A stretch of 24,790 nt of DNA from an uncultured Collinsella sp. (GCA_902494465.1 CABUTH010000007.1:1-24790), one strand, 5' to 3'; counted from the first letter of the stretch, positions 16,309 through 24,352 are shown. Program-made: numbers and translations. Notes: a model not told the origin generated them from the sequence alone.

Positions 16309-16343
16309 CCTGCCAAAAAGGGACAGGTTTATTTTGGCAGGTT
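16307..16343 (+). terminator. First terminator of the membrane luxR gene
   Basis: AACCTGCCAAAA (16307-16318), overlapping the stop codon, pairs perfectly with TTTTGGCAGGTT (16332-16343), followed by TTATC. The A/T ends of the stem make it work in both directions. Confidence 0.7.
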
Positions 16344-16360
16344 TTATCTGGGCAAACGCC

Positions 16361-16397
16361 AACCGCCGCGAGGGAGCTGCTTTCCCTCGCGGCGGTT
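16361..16397 (+). terminator. Second, strong terminator after luxR
   Basis: A perfect 15-bp stem (16361-16375 with 16383-16397) around a 7-base loop, with CCGCCGCG in the stem and a TTTTCT end. It is a textbook intrinsic terminator, and a diverged copy lies at 20943-20978. Confidence 0.85.
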
Positions 16398-16416
16398 TTC
16401 TAGCTCACGCTTTCTT

Positions 16417-16556
16417 TCGTCTCAATCTGTAACATATGGAGACCAAATCGCCGTCTTACTGTTACAGATCGAGACGAGTTACAGAACGCGCGTCGAATAA
16501 TCTCAATCTGTAACAGGTAGAAGCGTTTTTGCCAGTCAGATGTTACAGATTGAGAT
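16417..16556. repeat. Four-copy alternating inverted repeat array (TCTCAATCTGTAACA)
   Basis: Copies at 16420-16434 (forward), 16460-16474 (reverse, one mismatch), 16501-16515 (forward) and 16541-16555 (reverse). Start-to-start spacing is 40, 41 and 40 bp. Each forward/reverse pair can form a hairpin of 16-18 bp with a 25-base loop, and the loops are unrelated in sequence. It lies between the luxR terminators and the end of the secreted-protein gene. No T-runs follow on the minus strand, so these are not ordinary terminators. Confidence 0.8.
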
Positions 16557-16626
16557 AAACGAAGGACCGGTAGCGTTAAACAAGTCCGCCACAAAGGTAT
16601 TCGGAGAGATCCGATCCTAGAGTTGT

Positions 16627-16980
16627 CTACCAGGTACGATATGTGCACTGATATTTTGTCTCAAACCCGGGCATCCCGTTGCCGCGTGGGCTTAACGCTG
16701 CACCCGTATAGAGAATCGTTTGCCCCGTACGAGAATACGAAGTTTTGAAAGACAGCCTCTTGTATGTCTGGTCGAAACAATCAACATTCTCGCTCGGGTG
16801 GTTCGCAGTGGAGAACGACTTGTAAGTGTCCAAGACGTCCGCTGTCACAAGACGACAAGGCGCGACAGAACCTGCATCTGGTTTCGCCGTCGCACAAACG
16901 GGAATTGTGACCATCGACAGGGTAAGCATAAAACATGCGAACATTGCCTTCACAAAGTTCTTCGTTACATGGCGTTTCAT
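16627..16980 (-). CDS. Small secreted protein of unknown function
   Basis: A 117-residue protein with a clear Sec signal peptide: basic start MKRHVTKNFVK, a hydrophobic core, and a likely cut after ATA near residue 32. The mature part of about 85 residues is Ser/Thr/Tyr-rich, has Cys at 42, 68 and 112, and ends in Trp. I do not recognise a family. The ATG at 16980 is two bases past the ABC gene's stop codon, and its ribosome site (AAGGAAG) lies inside that gene's last codons, so translation is coupled. Being paired with a transporter, it could be a secreted peptide, a bacteriocin-like product or an accessory protein. It lacks the motifs I would expect of lactococcin 972 or lanthipeptides. Confidence 0.75.
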   Translation of the reverse strand: MKRHVTKNFVKAMFACFMLTLSMVTIPVCATAKPDAGSVAPCRLVTADVLDTYKSFSTANHPSENVDCFDQTYKRLSFKTSYSRTGQTILYTGAALSPRGNGMPGFETKYQCTYRTW

Positions 16981-16982
16981 GG

Positions 16983-18896
16983 TTATCTTCCTTTCCTAGT
17001 TTTACTGTCGTTCGTCTTGAAAAGCTGCGCGTATACATTACCGATCCACTTCGAATCACTTCCCATTTCTCTGGTAACGACACGCGAGTCATCCCCTGTG
17101 AGCAATACGGAGGCATCGCAGAGCGATTCGAGGTTTCCGATAAGATGAGAAGAGATAATGACATGTGCTCCTCTACCCGCTTCATCTCTAAGAGCATTCG
17201 AAACAATCGCAACGTGTCTCACATCAAGTGCATTCATGGGCTCATCCAAAAGGACGACTTCGCAATAGGACATATACGCCATCGCGACATTAAGTAATTG
17301 TCTATTTCCATCAGACAGCCTAGATACGGGCGTATTCTTCAACCCAGTCAAGTCAAAGCGATCAAGCACTTGGTCCAAAGTGCGAGGTGAATGCCAAATT
17401 CTCCTGCATCGGTCGAGATGAAAAGCGACGGTCATGTATGGAATCAATAGCGACGGCCTATTCGGAACCAAAAAGAATACCTTTCTCATTTCCTCACGGT
17501 CGACGCATACTTTTGCATGAAAACAGAGAGAACCTGACACGCGCACTGATGGCCCAGCATCTCCCCAAAGAGTATTCAGTAGCGTAGTCTTGCCATGTCC
17601 ATTTGGCGCGACAAGACCCCATATCTGGCCAGCGGGCATATCAAACTGCAATCCCTTTACCAGCTGGTTTTTTCCAACCGTCAACGCATCCAGCGACAGA
17701 GAGAGCAAGCTTTTCTCGCCCAAACTATCCGGGCGAATATGGTTCCAGGCCCAGCGATTCTTGCTTTTTAGACACGAAAACGAAATGACCCCCAACGCGC
17801 AAACAGCAAACGCGCCCATCACGGCAAAGAGGCAGTGCGATGCACTGGCTTCAGGAACGAGAGATACCTCCGCTCCATTGGCGTAAGATGCGCCGCCGAG
17901 CGCAAACGAAGAGGCAGAATAGCTCGACACCATATACGGCAGCAACGCATGCCATGGAGCATCTTTGCTCGCATAAAACGGAAGCTGGCTTATGCCCCCC
18001 ACAAGAGCGATCACCATGGACGAAATGGCCCTGTTTCTGCTTCCGGCGTACACGCACACGCCCAAGCAAGCAAACATCATCGACAGCACAGCTTCAAAGA
18101 CGGCAAATAGCCCTAGCTGAACTAACACAGTTCTTTCGACTACGTCACCATACTGAATGAATACGACTGGGTACTCTGTCTGACCTACACCGTTAAACAC
18201 CGTTGCCAATACAAAACAGGGAGCCAACGCCAGAACCAAAACCAGCATCGATGCAATACCAGAGACGAGAACGCGGCATGCATTCATCTCTAACTTTGAC
18301 AACAACGCTCGATCGTAGAACCGCTTTCCATCCCCCTCAAGCGACATATAGAGGACGAGGACCGGGACCAAAAGCCACGCTATTGCAGGAACAGCGCCGC
18401 AATAATATGCGAGAAGAATCATCCCGGGCATTTTTGTTGTTGAGTCGTACGATTCCGGATGGGCCAGCATCGATATGGCTCGGGGAAGACGTTCTTGGGC
18501 TTCAAGCGATAACTCCGAATCAACACCATTCAAATAACCGAGTCGGTATTCCTTGAGCAATAGATTGTCGTAATCGGCAATCGCATCGTAATACTCTCTG
18601 GAGTCCGCCTTGCTTTCAAGCGCCCGATCAAGGCACGCCCTTTCGTCGGCAATGATGCTGTTGAGCTCCTGTGGGGCAGTGTCATAAACGCCGTCAGAGA
18701 CTTGAGAGACCAAAAGGGCTCTCTGGTCTTCGATGGAAGCTCTACCATATAGATAATCTGCTCCCGTTGGAACGGATAGAAATACCGGGATGCAGAATAC
18801 GAGCGCGAGCAGCGCCGTCAGCAACATAATTCCCCGGTTGCGCGCAAGAACTTCTAAATTAAGCCGTACATATGTGAGGCAATCACAGGTCTTCAC
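16983..18896 (-). CDS. ABC transporter, permease and ATPase fused
   Basis: A 637-residue fusion. The membrane part (about 1-380) has one N-terminal helix, an external segment of about 115 residues and then five or so helices, like ABC-2 exporters. The ATPase part (about 395-637) has Walker A PNGHGKTT near 431-438, a degenerate signature LSDGNRQ at 527-533, Walker B VVLLDEP at 547-553 and a switch His near 584 (IISSH). I chose the GTG at 18896, followed by AAGACC, because GGAGG lies eight bases before it; another GTG 27 bases earlier lacks one. The polypeptide is a half-transporter and should dimerise. It follows the large LuxR-like gene and is coupled to the secreted protein. Export of that protein, or self-protection, is inferred. 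Confidence 0.88.
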   Translation of the reverse strand: MKTCDCLTYVRLNLEVLARNRGIMLLTALLALVFCIPVFLSVPTGADYLYGRASIEDQRALLVSQVSDGVYDTAPQELNSIIADERACLDRALESKADSREYYDAIADYDNLLLKEYRLGYLNGVDSELSLEAQERLPRAISMLAHPESYDSTTKMPGMILLAYYCGAVPAIAWLLVPVLVLYMSLEGDGKRFYDRALLSKLEMNACRVLVSGIASMLVLVLALAPCFVLATVFNGVGQTEYPVVFIQYGDVVERTVLVQLGLFAVFEAVLSMMFACLGVCVYAGSRNRAISSMVIALVGGISQLPFYASKDAPWHALLPYMVSSYSASSFALGGASYANGAEVSLVPEASASHCLFAVMGAFAVCALGVISFSCLKSKNRWAWNHIRPDSLGEKSLLSLSLDALTVGKNQLVKGLQFDMPAGQIWGLVAPNGHGKTTLLNTLWGDAGPSVRVSGSLCFHAKVCVDREEMRKVFFLVPNRPSLLIPYMTVAFHLDRCRRIWHSPRTLDQVLDRFDLTGLKNTPVSRLSDGNRQLLNVAMAYMSYCEVVLLDEPMNALDVRHVAIVSNALRDEAGRGAHVIISSHLIGNLESLCDASVLLTGDDSRVVTREMGSDSKWIGNVYAQLFKTNDSKTRKGR

Positions 18897-18973
18897 AGCA
18901 AGCACCTCCGGTTCGCAACACACGAGTCGTCGGACCCGTTGTCCGGAAGTATCGCCTTCATCGTCAGAACTGT

Positions 18974-19016
18974 CTGTAGACGTGTAGGATGGATTTACAA
19001 TCTTATTTGTCTACAG
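18974..19016. promoter_or_regulatory. Dyad upstream of the ABC gene
   Basis: CTGTAGAC (18974-18981) and GTCTACAG (19009-19016) form a perfect 8-bp inverted repeat with centres 35 bp apart. It lies in the 124-bp gap between the large regulator's stop and the ABC start, so it is a candidate operator for that regulator. The region between the arms is A/T-rich (TTACAATCTTATTTG) and could hold a promoter, but no clean -35/-10 pair is visible. Confidence 0.45.
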
Positions 19017-19020
19017 GCTT

Positions 19021-20754
19021 CTACCTGCTATTTTCTATAACATCTGCCATAAGACTAAAAACCCTATCTCTAAGTTCACGCTCCGAGTGAACTCCAAGCA
19101 AGGCATAGCTCTTGCTCTTGGCCTCTTTGACGGTTCCCCGAGCAACGTTAAGATGCGCGCAAATCTCGGTGGTTCTATTGCCATCAAAAACGCATGTCAT
19201 GATATCGGCATAAAGCGGCGTGAAACCAAGCCTCAAGAAGGCCTCACGCACGGTATCGCGTCGATCACCCACCCGAACCGTATCTTTCGAACGCAAGAAT
19301 AGCAGCGAATTAGCCATAAGGATAAGTACGACAAGGAACGCAGTCACGCGTAAGGCAGGCATAAGGCCGCCAACGGCCTCACCGCTCCCAACGGACTCAA
19401 AGAAAATGTACAGTCGACTTACCACATCGTGAACCCAGAACGCTGCTCCAGCACCCACAGACACCGAAGAAAGGGTGAGTTCAGGCGAAAGGCACAAGTG
19501 CATTTCAGACATCCACCGTATAGCCGCACGGCAACACAGGGCCACAAGCACTATAGCTATCGATAGGATTATCGCATCATGCTCAAAGCCGAAGCATACG
19601 AGGATTTCCTCGATGCCCATTCCAGACGCATACATAAACAGGAAGCAGACGAAGACTATCCTGCAGTTCTGATTGAACGATGAGGACCCCAGCGATTCTG
19701 AACGGTGATCATGGCCTTTTGTTGCGTCAAGATGCCACGCATCCTTTGACAAGAGAAGTCCAGCCGTCGCCTCTGAAATGCTTTTATATCCGGTTTTAGT
19801 CAAGGCCCGCGACAAATAGGTACGGGCAGTAGACGGGGAAATGTCCAAGGCAGAAGCAATCTCCTCGTACGTTTTTCCCTCTATCCTCATAGAGAAAACC
19901 GCGGACTCCCTTTGAGAAAAACCCGAAGCCGTAGGGATATCGGCAACTGCAGAGTGTTTTCCTCCTAATTTGGCGGCCGCAGAAAAAGCGCTCGTTAAGT
20001 CAGGGAAAAATCGCGTTATGGCCCTGGCAAGGATACTGCCCAAAACGGTAACCAGAAGCAATACGATCTCTTGATGCCCACCAAAGCTCAGGAGCACAGC
20101 TCCGATGTTTATATTGCGCGAAAACAAACAATCCGTATCGAGAATAACGGCGGCATTACCAAACGCAAGAGGTTCGACGAGCAAGGCAGCAACCCCCATC
20201 TCGGCGTTAACGGAAAGGAAAGAACCGATGGAGTCCATCAACGGGACGAGAAGAAACTGAAGGCCAACAAGCAAAGCAATCAAGAGCACAACGGGGCTGT
20301 AAAGTGCGAGCTCAGGATACCCGTGGAGAGCAGAGCCATCGGCCACATGTTTCCCCTTTAATCCCGCACGTATGTTTGCGAATTCACCGCCAAGCGCCCA
20401 AGAACAGCAAGCGACAAGCAAGGGGGCTAGTAACAACAAAATGAACGCGAACGCCGAAACCACAACATGAAATTGATGAAAGACATTAAGAGATATCGTG
20501 TACATCACAAGAAGTGCAATGTCTACGAGCATAAGTCCAAAAAGCCTTTTGGAAATACCCTGTCTCACAGGGCGAGAGATGAGGCCCACACAGAAGCCCG
20601 AAAGCAGATGCAGACCGATAAGAACGGTGCCAGAAAGGCCCGTATAAATACTTGGCGCCACACAATACAGACCAGCCGCCCCTATAAACAACATAATTGA
20701 ATGCCAGAGGAACGAGCGCGTCACGCTTTGCAGGGTAGCTGCCTCGGTTGCCAT
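19021..20754 (-). CDS. Large LuxR-like regulator with two membrane-HTH modules
   Basis: A 577-residue protein arranged as membrane helices (about 15-245), a LuxR HTH (about 278-335: FSQRESAVFSMRIEGKTYEE, then SPSTARTYLSRA), further membrane helices (about 365-487) and a second, degenerate LuxR-like HTH (about 508-570: ADIMTCVFDGNRTTEICAHL, then ARGTVKEA). One LuxR HTH at the C-terminus is the norm, so the internal HTH between membrane blocks is unusual and suggests tandem duplication of a sensor-regulator. I chose the ATG at 20754 because AGGAG lies ten bases upstream; in-frame ATGs at 20778 and 20862 have no site. It heads the island operon and probably controls the ABC transporter and secreted protein. 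The base composition is more A/T-rich than the flanking genes. Confidence 0.8.
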   Translation of the reverse strand: MATEAATLQSVTRSFLWHSIMLFIGAAGLYCVAPSIYTGLSGTVLIGLHLLSGFCVGLISRPVRQGISKRLFGLMLVDIALLVMYTISLNVFHQFHVVVSAFAFILLLLAPLLVACCSWALGGEFANIRAGLKGKHVADGSALHGYPELALYSPVVLLIALLVGLQFLLVPLMDSIGSFLSVNAEMGVAALLVEPLAFGNAAVILDTDCLFSRNINIGAVLLSFGGHQEIVLLLVTVLGSILARAITRFFPDLTSAFSAAAKLGGKHSAVADIPTASGFSQRESAVFSMRIEGKTYEEIASALDISPSTARTYLSRALTKTGYKSISEATAGLLLSKDAWHLDATKGHDHRSESLGSSSFNQNCRIVFVCFLFMYASGMGIEEILVCFGFEHDAIILSIAIVLVALCCRAAIRWMSEMHLCLSPELTLSSVSVGAGAAFWVHDVVSRLYIFFESVGSGEAVGGLMPALRVTAFLVVLILMANSLLFLRSKDTVRVGDRRDTVREAFLRLGFTPLYADIMTCVFDGNRTTEICAHLNVARGTVKEAKSKSYALLGVHSERELRDRVFSLMADVIENSR

Positions 20755-20855
20755 AAAATCAAAGCTCCTAGATAGCATTTTGGTTATTTTAACATCGTTC
20801 CCGGCGTTAAAAAAACTGTTACCCGAATTAATCAATATCCCCCCTCCACCAAAAG

Positions 20856-20984
20856 GCACCACGCTGATCCTCCACTTTTGGAAGCGATAACCTGCTAAAA
20901 AGGGACAGGTTTATTTTGGCAGGTTTTATCTGGGCAAACGCCAACCGCCGTAAGGGAGTTGCCTTCCCTCGTGGCGGTCTTTTA
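20856..20984 (+). pseudogene. Right copy of the repeat: luxR 3' remnant with terminators
   Basis: Encodes only the last residues of the membrane LuxR (TTLILHFWKR, then stop at 20890) and lacks the rest of the gene. The two terminator hairpins follow (20889-20925 and 20943-20978), each with one or a few changes from the left copy. It marks the right edge of the island. Confidence 0.8.
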
Positions 20985-20994
20985 GCAGAAAAAC

Positions 20995-21116
20995 CAAGTG
21001 AGTAGGCTTTTTGCAGGAGGCCAAGCACACCCTAAACACGCCACAGCTCTGACCTGCAGTTTTATAGATCATTTGTCGCGATGTGCTCGGCAAGTTCAAA
21101 AAAGTCTACTCACTTG
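20995..21116. repeat. MITE-like imperfect palindrome
   Basis: Arms CAAGTGAGTAGGCTTTTTG (20995-21013) and, inverted, CAAGTGAGTAGACTTTTTTG (21097-21116) match except for one substitution and one extra T. After a short gap the arms continue with GCC-AGCACA (near 21019-21029 and 21082-21092, one mismatch). The 122-bp element has no ORF and lies in a gene-free gap between 20985 and 21145. It has the shape of a small non-autonomous element or a genome-wide intergenic repeat; no target-site duplication is evident. Confidence 0.55.
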
Positions 21117-21145
21117 CATCCGAAACGCACCAGATAGGCAAAATA

Positions 21146-21181
21146 ACCGCCGCGAGAGGGCCCCAGTCCCTTCGCGGCGGT
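21146..21181 (-). terminator. Terminator of the BceAB-like operon
   Basis: ACCGCCGCGA (21146-21155) pairs with TCGCGGCGGT (21172-21181), with an inner GGG/CCC. On the minus strand the stem is followed by TATTTTG. It lies about 40 bases after the permease stop. Confidence 0.75.
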
Positions 21182-21218
21182 CATATGCCTCTGATTTTGC
21201 GACGATTTTGCCCGTTTG

Positions 21219-23429
21219 TTATTCGCTATAGCGGGTGGCGATGGCGGCTCGCACCATGCCGGTGCTCATGAGGTAGGTCACCAGGAAGTAGCCGCCGTAG
21301 GCTGCCAGGAAGATTGCACAGGTGAGGCCCACGGTGCCACCGATGCTCATATTTCCGAATATGCTCACCAGCTCGATGATCACCTTAAGTGCCACAAAGG
21401 AGTGCGCCAGGCCCACTGCCAGCGGGAACAGGAAGAATACCGCTTGCTGCGCCATCACCGAATGGCGGATCTGGCGGTCGTCGCAGCCGATCTGTGCCAG
21501 CACACGATAGCTGCGGCTGCCGTCGGCCACGTTGGAGAGCTGCTGGATCGACAGAATCGCCGCGCATGCAACGACCAATACAAAGCCGATGTAGATGGCT
21601 AGGTAGCTAATAAGACCGTTCATTTGCGCTGCTTGCGTGTACATCTCGGAGCGTGTGATAAAGATTCCCCACGACCCCGGCTCCTTGCCGTCAACGAGCA
21701 GATTGTCGAGCAGAGTGTGTTTAATGCTCTCGTCTGCCTCGGTCGTATCCATCCCCTGTTTGTAGTTAACGAGCAGGCTACTGGAATACGGCTGCAGATT
21801 AAGCTGGGACAACAGCTCGTCGGCAACGACGACGGTACCCGGATTGCTGCCCATCGCCGAGTTGGCGATGGCCGCCGTATCTTCGTCCGACTTATCGGTT
21901 GCGGGCTTGAGCGTATGCCCGCCCAAGGTAAGGGCATGGCCGCCAGCCATATACTTGGTGTACAGGTCGACCAGCTCGCCGCCCATATCACATGTGAGCA
22001 GATACTGGTCGTGACCGATGTGCACCGGCTCCTCGCCCATCATCTGACGCAGTTTGTTGTACTGGCTCGCCGGCGTCACAAACAGACCCATCGTATCGGC
22101 ATTGCTACCCCCGAAGGCCTTGGGAAGCTTTTCGCCCATGATCTTGCACATCTCACTTGGGGTCACCGAAGGATCCGAACCGCCAAACGGGTAACTCAGA
22201 TACGAATCGATCTGCACATGCTCACCGGCAACATCGGCGATATTGACCTTCTTGCCGGTCTCGTCGTTGTTGCCCGCCGACTTGCCCTTGCCGTGCCATG
22301 CAGGGTACAAATCGACCGTTGTATCGGCCAGCACCATGCGATCGGCCTCAGACGGATTGACATACCCTTTGTACCCTTTGTAGTAGTCGAGCGTATCGGG
22401 CGTGTAATAGACATACGTCTGAGACACATCAACAGGGTTATAGCGCTCCAGGTTTTCGTTCATCACGTTGGCAATCGACATACCGCACGTCACCGAGGTC
22501 ATGGCCAAAAACAGGAGCATCGCGATGACGCCCATCGAAAAGCACACCGTGTTGACCTTGGCCGCAAGCTGGCGCACGGTAAACATGTTGAGGCCGCGCC
22601 AATACACGCCGCGCAGGCTCTGCAGCAGCTTGATGAGCATGCCCGAGAGTCCCCAGAACAGGGCAAAGGTGCCCACGGTAACCATAGCGGTCGTAATACC
22701 AAACTGGTTCATGGCCTCTTGCAGCTTGCTGTCCGTCGCGGTTAGCGGGAACCCATCACGTAGCAGACGGTAATAGGCCACGCCCACAAGCACCGCACCC
22801 ACGGCAAAGATGGCAATCGCGATCCAGGGGTTGCGTGTCTTGATGCTCTCGTTTCGACGCTCGGCACCCATAAGCTCGATGAGTTTGGTACGACGCACGG
22901 CGCGGAGGTTCAGCAGTAGCGTGAGCACAAACATTACGAGCATGCAGGCAAGGGTCAGATTGAACGCATGCATCGAGAAAAAGAAGTGGAAATTGGCGAT
23001 CTGTGTCTTAAAGAGCGAGGCCGTAAAGAACGTCATGAGCTGGGAGAGTCCCACACCCAGCACAATGCCGGCGACAAAGGCCACGACCGACACTATCACG
23101 GTCTCGAGCGCCATGATCGTGGCGACGCGCCCGCGCCCCATGCCGAGCACCTGGTACAGGCCAAACTCCTTTTTTCGGCGTTTCATGATGAAGTTATTGG
23201 CGTACACCATCAAAAAAGCCATGACACCGGCCAAAAAGTACGTCAGGTCGCCGAGCATGCTGCCCATAACCTGCGCCAAGCCCTCTTCATCAATTCCGGC
23301 GATGTCGACCTGCATCGAGATAGTGTTAAAGGCATAGAAGACCGTGACGCCCAGGGTGAGCGTCAAAAGGTAGACGAGGTAGTCGCGGCCGGCACGGCGG
23401 ACGTTGCCCCAAGCGAGTTTACAGAGCAT
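21219..23429 (-). CDS. FtsX/BceB-like ABC transporter permease
   Basis: A 736-residue membrane protein of the BceB/FtsX group. It has a first helix in the N-terminal YLVYLLTLTLGVTVFYAF, the family motif KKEFGLYQVLGM near residues 87-98, six further helices to about residue 320, a large extracytoplasmic domain (about 320-595), and three final helices. BceB proteins use the outer domain to bind peptide antibiotics and remove them from their lipid targets; others export peptides or lipids. I chose the ATG at 23429, with GAAGG five bases before it, over a GTG at 23441. It overlaps the end of the ATPase gene by 11 bases, indicating coupling. No sensor kinase or response regulator is adjacent, unlike in typical Bce modules. 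Confidence 0.9.
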   Translation of the reverse strand: MLCKLAWGNVRRAGRDYLVYLLTLTLGVTVFYAFNTISMQVDIAGIDEEGLAQVMGSMLGDLTYFLAGVMAFLMVYANNFIMKRRKKEFGLYQVLGMGRGRVATIMALETVIVSVVAFVAGIVLGVGLSQLMTFFTASLFKTQIANFHFFFSMHAFNLTLACMLVMFVLTLLLNLRAVRRTKLIELMGAERRNESIKTRNPWIAIAIFAVGAVLVGVAYYRLLRDGFPLTATDSKLQEAMNQFGITTAMVTVGTFALFWGLSGMLIKLLQSLRGVYWRGLNMFTVRQLAAKVNTVCFSMGVIAMLLFLAMTSVTCGMSIANVMNENLERYNPVDVSQTYVYYTPDTLDYYKGYKGYVNPSEADRMVLADTTVDLYPAWHGKGKSAGNNDETGKKVNIADVAGEHVQIDSYLSYPFGGSDPSVTPSEMCKIMGEKLPKAFGGSNADTMGLFVTPASQYNKLRQMMGEEPVHIGHDQYLLTCDMGGELVDLYTKYMAGGHALTLGGHTLKPATDKSDEDTAAIANSAMGSNPGTVVVADELLSQLNLQPYSSSLLVNYKQGMDTTEADESIKHTLLDNLLVDGKEPGSWGIFITRSEMYTQAAQMNGLISYLAIYIGFVLVVACAAILSIQQLSNVADGSRSYRVLAQIGCDDRQIRHSVMAQQAVFFLFPLAVGLAHSFVALKVIIELVSIFGNMSIGGTVGLTCAIFLAAYGGYFLVTYLMSTGMVRAAIATRYSE

Positions 23430-24204
23430 CGGAGCCTTCACCGCCCATCATGGCAACGACCTCCATAATGCGGTCGAAGAACTCTCGGCGGTCGGTGTCG
23501 CCGCGGCGCAGCTCGGTGAAGATCTTGCCATCGCGAATAAACAGCACACGGCTCGTGTAGCTGGCAGCAAAGCTGTCATGCGTGACCATGAGCACGGTGG
23601 CGCGCAGGCGGCGATTGAGGGCCTCCAGGCTCTCGAGCAGCAGGCGGGCGCTCTTGGAATCGAGGGCGCCGGTGGGCTCGTCGGCCATGATCATGGTGGG
23701 GTCAGTGACGAGTGCGCGAGCCGCGGCAACGCGCTGCTGCTGACCGCCGGACATCTGGTAGGGATACTTGTCGAGCACCTGACTGATGGAGAGGCGCGCT
23801 GCCACATCCTGCACGCGGGTCGAGATCTCTGCCGAGTTTGTGCGGGCGATGGTGAGCGGCAGGGCGATGTTCTCGCGTGCCGTGAGCGTATCGAGCAGGT
23901 TGGAGTCCTGGAAGATAAAGCCGAGCTCCTCGCGGCGGAACTGTGAAAGCTTAGCCTGCTTCATACGCGTCACGTCCTGGCCGTTGATGTGGATGGTGCC
24001 GCTCGTGGCGCTATCGATGGTCGACACGCAGTTGAGCAACGTCGACTTGCCCGAGCCCGAAGCGCCCATGATGCCAACAAATTCGCCGCGGTTGACGGTA
24101 AAACTGACGTCGTTGAGCGCGCGGGTCACGTTGCCCAGCGCTCCATATACCTTTTCGAGATGCGCGACCTCCAGTACCGGGGTCGCCATGTGCGTGGTTT
24201 GCAT
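23419..24204 (-). CDS. BceA-like ABC transporter ATPase
   Basis: A 261-residue ATPase of the MacB/LolD/BceA group that powers the overlapping permease. Walker A GASGSGKST is at 47-55, the Q-loop at FIFQD (96-100), signature MSGGQQQR at 151-158, Walker B IMADEPTGALD at 172-182, and the switch His near 209. All catalytic residues are intact. The ATG at 24204 has AAAGGA upstream. An inverted repeat abuts the ribosome site, which may allow leader control. The role (antimicrobial-peptide resistance or export) is inferred from the permease. Confidence 0.93.
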   Translation of the reverse strand: MQTTHMATPVLEVAHLEKVYGALGNVTRALNDVSFTVNRGEFVGIMGASGSGKSTLLNCVSTIDSATSGTIHINGQDVTRMKQAKLSQFRREELGFIFQDSNLLDTLTARENIALPLTIARTNSAEISTRVQDVAARLSISQVLDKYPYQMSGGQQQRVAAARALVTDPTMIMADEPTGALDSKSARLLLESLEALNRRLRATVLMVTHDSFAASYTSRVLFIRDGKIFTELRRGDTDRREFFDRIMEVVAMMGGEGSDAL

Positions 24205-24214
24205 ACCGAGTCCT

Positions 24215-24252
24215 TTCTTGCGATTAGTCTACGGCATCTATAGTCGCAAGAA
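24215..24252. promoter_or_regulatory. Inverted repeat next to the bceA-like ribosome site
   Basis: TTCTTGCGA (24215-24223) and TCGCAAGAA (24244-24252) are perfectly inverted, and pairing continues beyond one mismatch. On the minus strand the second arm merges into the AAAGGA ribosome site. It could be an operator or an RNA hairpin limiting translation. A 12-bp perfect palindrome, GGGTAGCTACCC (24309-24320), lies further on, before the divergent NUDIX gene. Confidence 0.45.
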
Positions 24253-24352
24253 GACGAGTCGGCTACCATCGATATGGCTTACGCTTGCCTTACCGTTGTG
24301 TAAGGTAGGGGTAGCTACCCTGCCACGTGTTGATGTTGAGAGAGGACTCCTG

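Larger units (their letters stand above)
16274..16402 (+). repeat. Left copy of a 129-bp direct repeat (luxR 3' end and terminators)
   Basis: Aligns without gaps to 20856-20984 with about nine mismatches. It covers the last 11 codons of the membrane luxR gene, its stop codon and both terminator hairpins. The two copies bracket an A/T-richer segment carrying three minus-strand genes. Confidence 0.85.
16403..20855. mobile_element. Likely acquired A/T-richer island flanked by direct repeats
   Basis: The segment between the two luxR-end repeats is visibly richer in A/T than the rest of the window. It holds a self-contained three-gene minus-strand set: a large regulator, an ABC transporter and a secreted protein. 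No integrase, transposase or tRNA is present, so the mechanism of entry is unknown. The flanking repeats differ at several positions, so the event is not very recent, or the target was already a duplicated luxR. Confidence 0.5.

Noticed and set aside
16417..16556. CRISPR array
   Set aside because: Only four repeats of 15-18 bp, alternating in orientation, and no cas genes nearby.
16627..16980. Lactococcin 972-type bacteriocin
   Set aside because: The size, signal peptide and neighbouring ABC gene fit loosely, but the expected Gly/Trp-rich start and Tyr/His-rich core of that family are missing.
16403..20855. Integrative conjugative element or prophage
   Set aside because: No integrase, transposase, conjugation or phage genes; only the flanking direct repeats and composition suggest transfer.
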